The position numbers and the translations under genes are program-made. DNA of 64,000 nt. Source: Bacillus sp. AFS088145 (GTDB taxonomy: Bacteria; Bacillota; Bacilli; Bacillales; Bacillaceae_G). Positions 60,496 through 64,000 of this stretch are shown here, piece by piece; the stretch's first letter is position 1; the number at the start of each line of letters is the position of its first letter. Under the pieces are notes generated by a model. It made no database searches. It had not been told where the DNA came from and saw nothing but the letters and a program-made list of their open reading frames with translations. The stretch covers positions 318,466 to 382,465 of the forward strand of contig NZ_NUUX01000013.1 in NCBI RefSeq assembly GCF_002564465.1, read 5' to 3'.

Positions 60496-60668
60496 GTTAC
60501 TACCTCCTATAAACTTTTGTATCTCCACTATAGCAAACATTCTATTATATGTCAGTCTTTCTAAAACAAATCAAACTTTCTTCCCTAAAAATTTCCTAAA
60601 GACATTCACCAACTAGGCGAATATCACATAGTATACAACGACAATTATTTTGGAAAGGAGGAGAATCA

Positions 60669-61763
60669 TTGCAATCTTTTCCTAAAAATCAAGAAACCCA
60701 ATCTTTTGTTGTAGTAACTGATTCGATCAATGAGGAGTCATTAAATCCGCTCGGTTCAATAACGACACTTTGTGAGGAACTATCAGAGTTATGCGGAGAC
60801 TCTGATATTGATTTCTATGTAACTACATTTAAAAAACTACTAACGAATGAATTAAAAGGATATAAGCGTTCAGAAAATGGCTGGACTTTAATGAATGTAC
60901 CTGCCCCTTCAATCATTCATAATCGAATTCATTCGAGAAGGCTTGAACGAACGAAAGAGTTTAAATTACTTAATTCTTCGCTAACAAGTCTACAAATACC
61001 TTTTTTTAATGCTCGCTTCTTAAATAAGCTTGAAGTTTTTAAAGCTCTGATTGATACAGCCTATATAAAGCCATACGTTCCGTACACTGAGGAATGCTGC
61101 TCAGTCGAACAATTAGAGAATTTTATTCAAAAATATGAAACGGTTTTTATAAAACCAATTCACGGTAGCCAAGGGAGAAACATTTTTAAAGTTACAAAAG
61201 ATAAAGATTTGTATCGCTTAAAAAATAGCCAAAATTCTGAAGTAGAAGTTGAATATAAATCAATTTCTCAATTATTTCATCCAATTAAACAGCAACTAAG
61301 TAAGCGGACATTTATCATCCAAGAAGGCTTATCTTTAATCAGTAAGGATGATCGACTTGTTGATTTTAGATTTTTATGTCATAAAAATAAATTTAATAAA
61401 TGGGAAGTAACTTCAACTGTAGCAAGGATTGGTCACCCTACGCAGTTTGTAAGCAATTTGGCCCGAGGGGGAGACCTTCAAAAAATCGATGAATTTTTAA
61501 GTCAATATTTACCAAAGAAAGAGCGAATTCACTTTAAAAAGTTATTGATTGAATTAGCCATCGAATGCTGTAAATGTATAGACTCCTCCTTTGATGGATT
61601 ATTCGTAGAGTTTGGTGTGGATCTCGCTATAGACAATCAATTTAACCCTTGGGTTATCGAAATTAATTCAAAGCCATCTAAGGATTTACAAGTTTCAGAC
61701 CCAATTCAAAAAATTAGACCTTCAACAAAGGCTATTTTTTCTCTTGTTCAATCATATTTATAA
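60669..61763 (+). CDS. YheC/YheD-type ATP-grasp spore coat-associated protein (1 of 3)
   Basis: 364 residues of the YheC/YheD family (endospore coat-associated, ATP-grasp). An N-terminal region of about 110 residues with IIHNRIHSRRLE leads to the ATP-grasp core: KLEVFKALI, FIKPIHGSQGRNIFKV (ATP-lysine and loop), FIIQEGLSL, DFRFLCHKN and a metal-binding FGVDLAIDNQFNPWVIEINSKPS. The chemistry is unknown; the fold ligates a carboxylate to an amine or thiol. The start is TTG, after AAAGGAGG. First of a three-gene operon. Confidence 0.85.
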   Translation: MQSFPKNQETQSFVVVTDSINEESLNPLGSITTLCEELSELCGDSDIDFYVTTFKKLLTNELKGYKRSENGWTLMNVPAPSIIHNRIHSRRLERTKEFKLLNSSLTSLQIPFFNARFLNKLEVFKALIDTAYIKPYVPYTEECCSVEQLENFIQKYETVFIKPIHGSQGRNIFKVTKDKDLYRLKNSQNSEVEVEYKSISQLFHPIKQQLSKRTFIIQEGLSLISKDDRLVDFRFLCHKNKFNKWEVTSTVARIGHPTQFVSNLARGGDLQKIDEFLSQYLPKKERIHFKKLLIELAIECCKCIDSSFDGLFVEFGVDLAIDNQFNPWVIEINSKPSKDLQVSDPIQKIRPSTKAIFSLVQSYL

Positions 61764-61781
61764 GTACAAGGAGTGAAAAGA

Positions 61782-62867
61782 ATGAGAATAGGTTATTTAT
61801 CTCTTAAAGAAAGACAAGAAGGTGAATACGTTCAGCATATGGCGAAAGAAGCAAGTAAACTAGGTTATGAATTCGTTCAATTTACCCCTTTTAATATTCA
61901 ACCAGCTTCAGAAGAAATTATGGGCTGGAAGTATATAGCAGAAACAGAACAATGGGAGAAAACAACATTTGAAATACCAAATTATATTTATGATCGTTGC
62001 TTTTATTCCCCAAGCATTAAAAGTAAACAGGCAAAGCCTATTGTTGACTGGCTAAAAAAACGTAAAGACATCACTTTTTTAGGATATGGACTGCCAGGAA
62101 AATGGGAAACTTATCAAGCAATAGCAACTGATGAAAGTTTAAATCCATATATCCCTAAAACAAAGAAACTATTACACTTAGCTGTATTTTTTGAAGAACT
62201 TAGAAAAACGCGTAAGCTCGTCATTAAACCGATCCATGGTTCTAGAGGAATCAATATTTATTTTATTACGTTAAGTGCCTATTCAATTAGTGTTTCAACA
62301 CAAAAACAAAAGGAAGTAATTGAAACTGTTTACGAAACACGGGATGAATTTTTTGAGTGGCTACAACCGATTGTTGAATCAAAAGGATATGTTTATCAAA
62401 ATTATCTAGACCTCCAAACAAAATCACGTGAAGCATTTGATTTAAGGATCCTTTTACAAAAAAATGAAAAAGGTGAGTGGCAAGCAGTTGGAAAAGGTGT
62501 TCGCATCGGTCAGCCTAATTCAATTGTTGCAAATTTAAGTGCAGGAAGTAATGCAGTTCCATTTGAAGAATGGATTACTCAATTTAATCAAAGAACTGCT
62601 TTAATATTACAGCAAGATATCGAGACAATTTGTAAACAATTACCAGTCACCCTTGAAAAGAATTTTCTTCCTTTATTTGAAATAGGTTTAGATTTAGGAA
62701 TCGATTCAAATCAAGCCATCTGGATTTTAGATGTTAATTCAAAGCCTGGTAGAAAAGTTTTACTTCAAACCGACCCTTCTATCCAACAAAAACTTTACTC
62801 AGCACCAATTCAGTATTGTTTACATTTACAATCGAAATCTAAAAGTGAAAGAAGTGAAATTAAATAA
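61782..62867 (+). CDS. YheC/YheD-type ATP-grasp spore coat-associated protein (2 of 3)
   Basis: 361 residues, paralogous to the gene before it. PNYIYDRCFYSPS, GKWETYQAI, LVIKPIHGSRGINIYFI, VYQNYLDL, DLRILLQKNE and LFEIGLDLGIDSNQAIWILDVNSKPGR show the complete ATP-grasp set. It starts 18 bp after the preceding stop. ATG is 8 nt after AAGGAG; a GTG three codons earlier is too close to it. Its stop overlaps the next start (TAATG). B. subtilis has only yheC and yheD here, so a third member is an expansion. Confidence 0.85.
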   Translation: MRIGYLSLKERQEGEYVQHMAKEASKLGYEFVQFTPFNIQPASEEIMGWKYIAETEQWEKTTFEIPNYIYDRCFYSPSIKSKQAKPIVDWLKKRKDITFLGYGLPGKWETYQAIATDESLNPYIPKTKKLLHLAVFFEELRKTRKLVIKPIHGSRGINIYFITLSAYSISVSTQKQKEVIETVYETRDEFFEWLQPIVESKGYVYQNYLDLQTKSREAFDLRILLQKNEKGEWQAVGKGVRIGQPNSIVANLSAGSNAVPFEEWITQFNQRTALILQQDIETICKQLPVTLEKNFLPLFEIGLDLGIDSNQAIWILDVNSKPGRKVLLQTDPSIQQKLYSAPIQYCLHLQSKSKSERSEIK

Positions 62868-64000
62868 TGAATGAAGTTTATAAAATCGTTACTCATCGAC
62901 AGAGTAAGAATCTAGTATGTATACCTGAAGAGCTTACTACTTCTAGAAATATTGAATATATTGCTTTTGGTCAAAAAAAATACCCTTGTCAACTAGTTAC
63001 GATGAATACACTTCACAATATTATTTCGATATCAGAGCATTTAGTCGAAATGCTCTGTATACCTTTTGAAGGTTCTATTGAGCCAATTATTATCGGAAAT
63101 ACTTTACAGCTTGGACCACTAGTCGGAATTTTCACCGCCGGCTTTACTGAGTCACTACTTCGACCTATCGGTGATCGTAGCTTTATGTTTGCAAACTTAA
63201 TTGCTGAAAATAATCATAAAAATAGCTTTATATTTGTATTTGGTACTCACGGAATCGATTGGGAATCTGAAACTATTCAAGGTTATTTCTTTACGAATAA
63301 AAGATGGACCAAAGAAGTTGTCCCTTTTCCTACGGTTATTTATAATCGGTTACCTAATCGAAAAGTTGAAGTTCATAAATCAATTAAACGCGTACGTCAA
63401 AAACTAGAAAAAGAATACAAAATCCCATGGTTTAATCCTGGATTCTTCAATAAATGGGACTTATATTTAAAATTAAAAAATGAAGATTCAGTTGCACACT
63501 ATCTCCCGAAAACAGTAAAGTTCCATAATTTTGACACGATTGAAGAATTATTATCCCAATACCAATTTGTATATGTTAAACCTGAAAATGGAAGCCTCGG
63601 TTCAAAAGTCATTTTAATTCGTTACCACCGAGAAGAAGGAATTTATTATTGTAGATATCGTGATTTTGAAACAAATAAACTTCAAAAATTCTCATCACTC
63701 CAATCTTTAATTAATCATGTTTTTCGTAGCACCAAGTTATATGACTTCATTGTACAACAAGGTATTTCACTAATTCGTTACGAGCATCAGCCTGTCGATT
63801 TTCGAGTTCATACAAACAAGGATGCTCTAGGAAAGTGGCATGTAACGGTTATTGCCGCAAAAGTAGCAGGAAAAGGTAGCACAACTACTCACTTAAATAA
63901 CGGTGGTCGAGTGAAAACGCTTGAAGAATTATTTGATCAGGAAAAAGCGAAAAGAATACATGATAAATTATCTACAGCAGCATTAAAAATTAGTGAATCT
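62867..64000 (+). CDS. YheD-like ATP-grasp spore coat-associated protein (3 of 3), partial
   Basis: A frame of 378 codons open to the right edge. The N-terminal 150 residues (MNEVYKIVTHRQSKN, LQLGPLVGIFTAGFTESLLRPIGDRS) are of the longer YheD type. FPTVIYNRLPNRKVE follows, then the ATP-grasp core with FNKWDLYLKLK, FVYVKPENGSLGSKVILI, IVQQGISLIRY and DFRVHTNKD. The start overlaps the stop of the preceding gene (TAATG), with only a weak purine-rich element upstream, so translation is probably coupled. The C-terminal metal-binding part is beyond the window. Confidence 0.85.
   Translation, partial: MNEVYKIVTHRQSKNLVCIPEELTTSRNIEYIAFGQKKYPCQLVTMNTLHNIISISEHLVEMLCIPFEGSIEPIIIGNTLQLGPLVGIFTAGFTESLLRPIGDRSFMFANLIAENNHKNSFIFVFGTHGIDWESETIQGYFFTNKRWTKEVVPFPTVIYNRLPNRKVEVHKSIKRVRQKLEKEYKIPWFNPGFFNKWDLYLKLKNEDSVAHYLPKTVKFHNFDTIEELLSQYQFVYVKPENGSLGSKVILIRYHREEGIYYCRYRDFETNKLQKFSSLQSLINHVFRSTKLYDFIVQQGISLIRYEHQPVDFRVHTNKDALGKWHVTVIAAKVAGKGSTTTHLNNGGRVKTLEELFDQEKAKRIHDKLSTAALKISES

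Overview
The window is a chromosomal segment of a low-GC, endospore-forming Bacillaceae species. Three things support this: AT-rich sequence with strong AGGAGG-type ribosome binding sites and frequent TTG/GTG starts; spore genes (gerPABCDEF, a Spo0E-like gene, YjcZ peptides, yheC/yheD family genes, scoC); and gene order that follows Bacillus subtilis over long stretches. The set yitL/yitK, asnO-yisN-yisL-(spo0E-like)-gerP, addAB-sipV-yhjE, comK, yhfN-lcfB-lplJ-yhfI-yhfH, hemYHE-pbpF, yhaA-ecsCBA-hit-scoC-prsA-yhaL-yhaM-yhzD, yhaR-hemZ-yhaX-yheA-yheC/D mirrors the B. subtilis 1.05-1.18 Mb region. The species is not decided; a Gottfriedia/Bacillus-like genus is only a guess.

Layout. 1-1.7 kb: a YitT-family fragment, cvfB and yajQ. 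1.7-6.5 kb: a maltodextrin locus with a LacI/MalR-type regulator, a membrane-anchored GH13 protein that has lost its catalytic residues, and an intact neopullulanase. 6.7-8.5 kb: ammonium transporter and PII protein behind two TnrA/GlnR-type sites. 8.5-15.2 kb: asparagine synthetase, yisN, yisL, an unlisted 51-residue Spo0E-like gene, and the six-gene gerP spore-permeability operon. 15.2-23.7 kb: addAB recombination nuclease, a type I signal peptidase and a VTT-domain membrane protein. 23.8-28.6 kb: a less conserved stretch with a palindromic intergenic repeat, an ArsB/NhaD-type transporter and a GC-richer berberine-bridge-type flavoenzyme, then comK. 28.8-31.8 kb: glyoxylate shunt operon aceBA. 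31.9-38.4 kb: a probably frameshifted membrane protein, an M48 protease, acyl-CoA ligase, lipoate ligase, a metallo-beta-lactamase fold protein and yhfH. 38.5-44.6 kb: hemEHY (coproporphyrin-dependent heme synthesis) and pbpF. 44.7-48.7 kb: yhaA and ecsABC. 48.8-50.5 kb: a 1.7 kb non-coding region. 50.5-64 kb: hit, scoC, two YjcZ micro-genes, prsA, yhaL, yhaM, yhzD, a DUF1510 protein, yhaR, hemZ, yhaX, yheA and three tandem ATP-grasp spore-coat genes, the last cut by the window end.

The most unusual item lies between ecsA and hit. About 370-390 nt of non-coding sequence is present three times in tandem. Each copy has its own intrinsic terminator (with a compensatory base change between copies), conserved nested stems, repeated AAATGAGGTGTCT motifs, and upstream a forespore sigma-G-like promoter (GMATA, exactly 17 nt, YATYATA). 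I do not recognise the RNA family. It looks like a triplicated, structured, possibly sporulation-expressed RNA. A second unexplained pattern is an intergenic repeat, TTTTTAWTTGCA, recurring every 21 bp in two arrays (8.68-8.85 kb and 34.45-34.63 kb) and in shorter traces elsewhere.

Much of the window serves growth-to-sporulation transition physiology: nitrogen and carbon control sites (TnrA/GlnR, cre), competence (ComK), the transition-state regulator ScoC, the Ecs transporter, PrsA, and several spore-specific genes. No tRNA, rRNA, CRISPR array, prophage or intact insertion sequence was seen.
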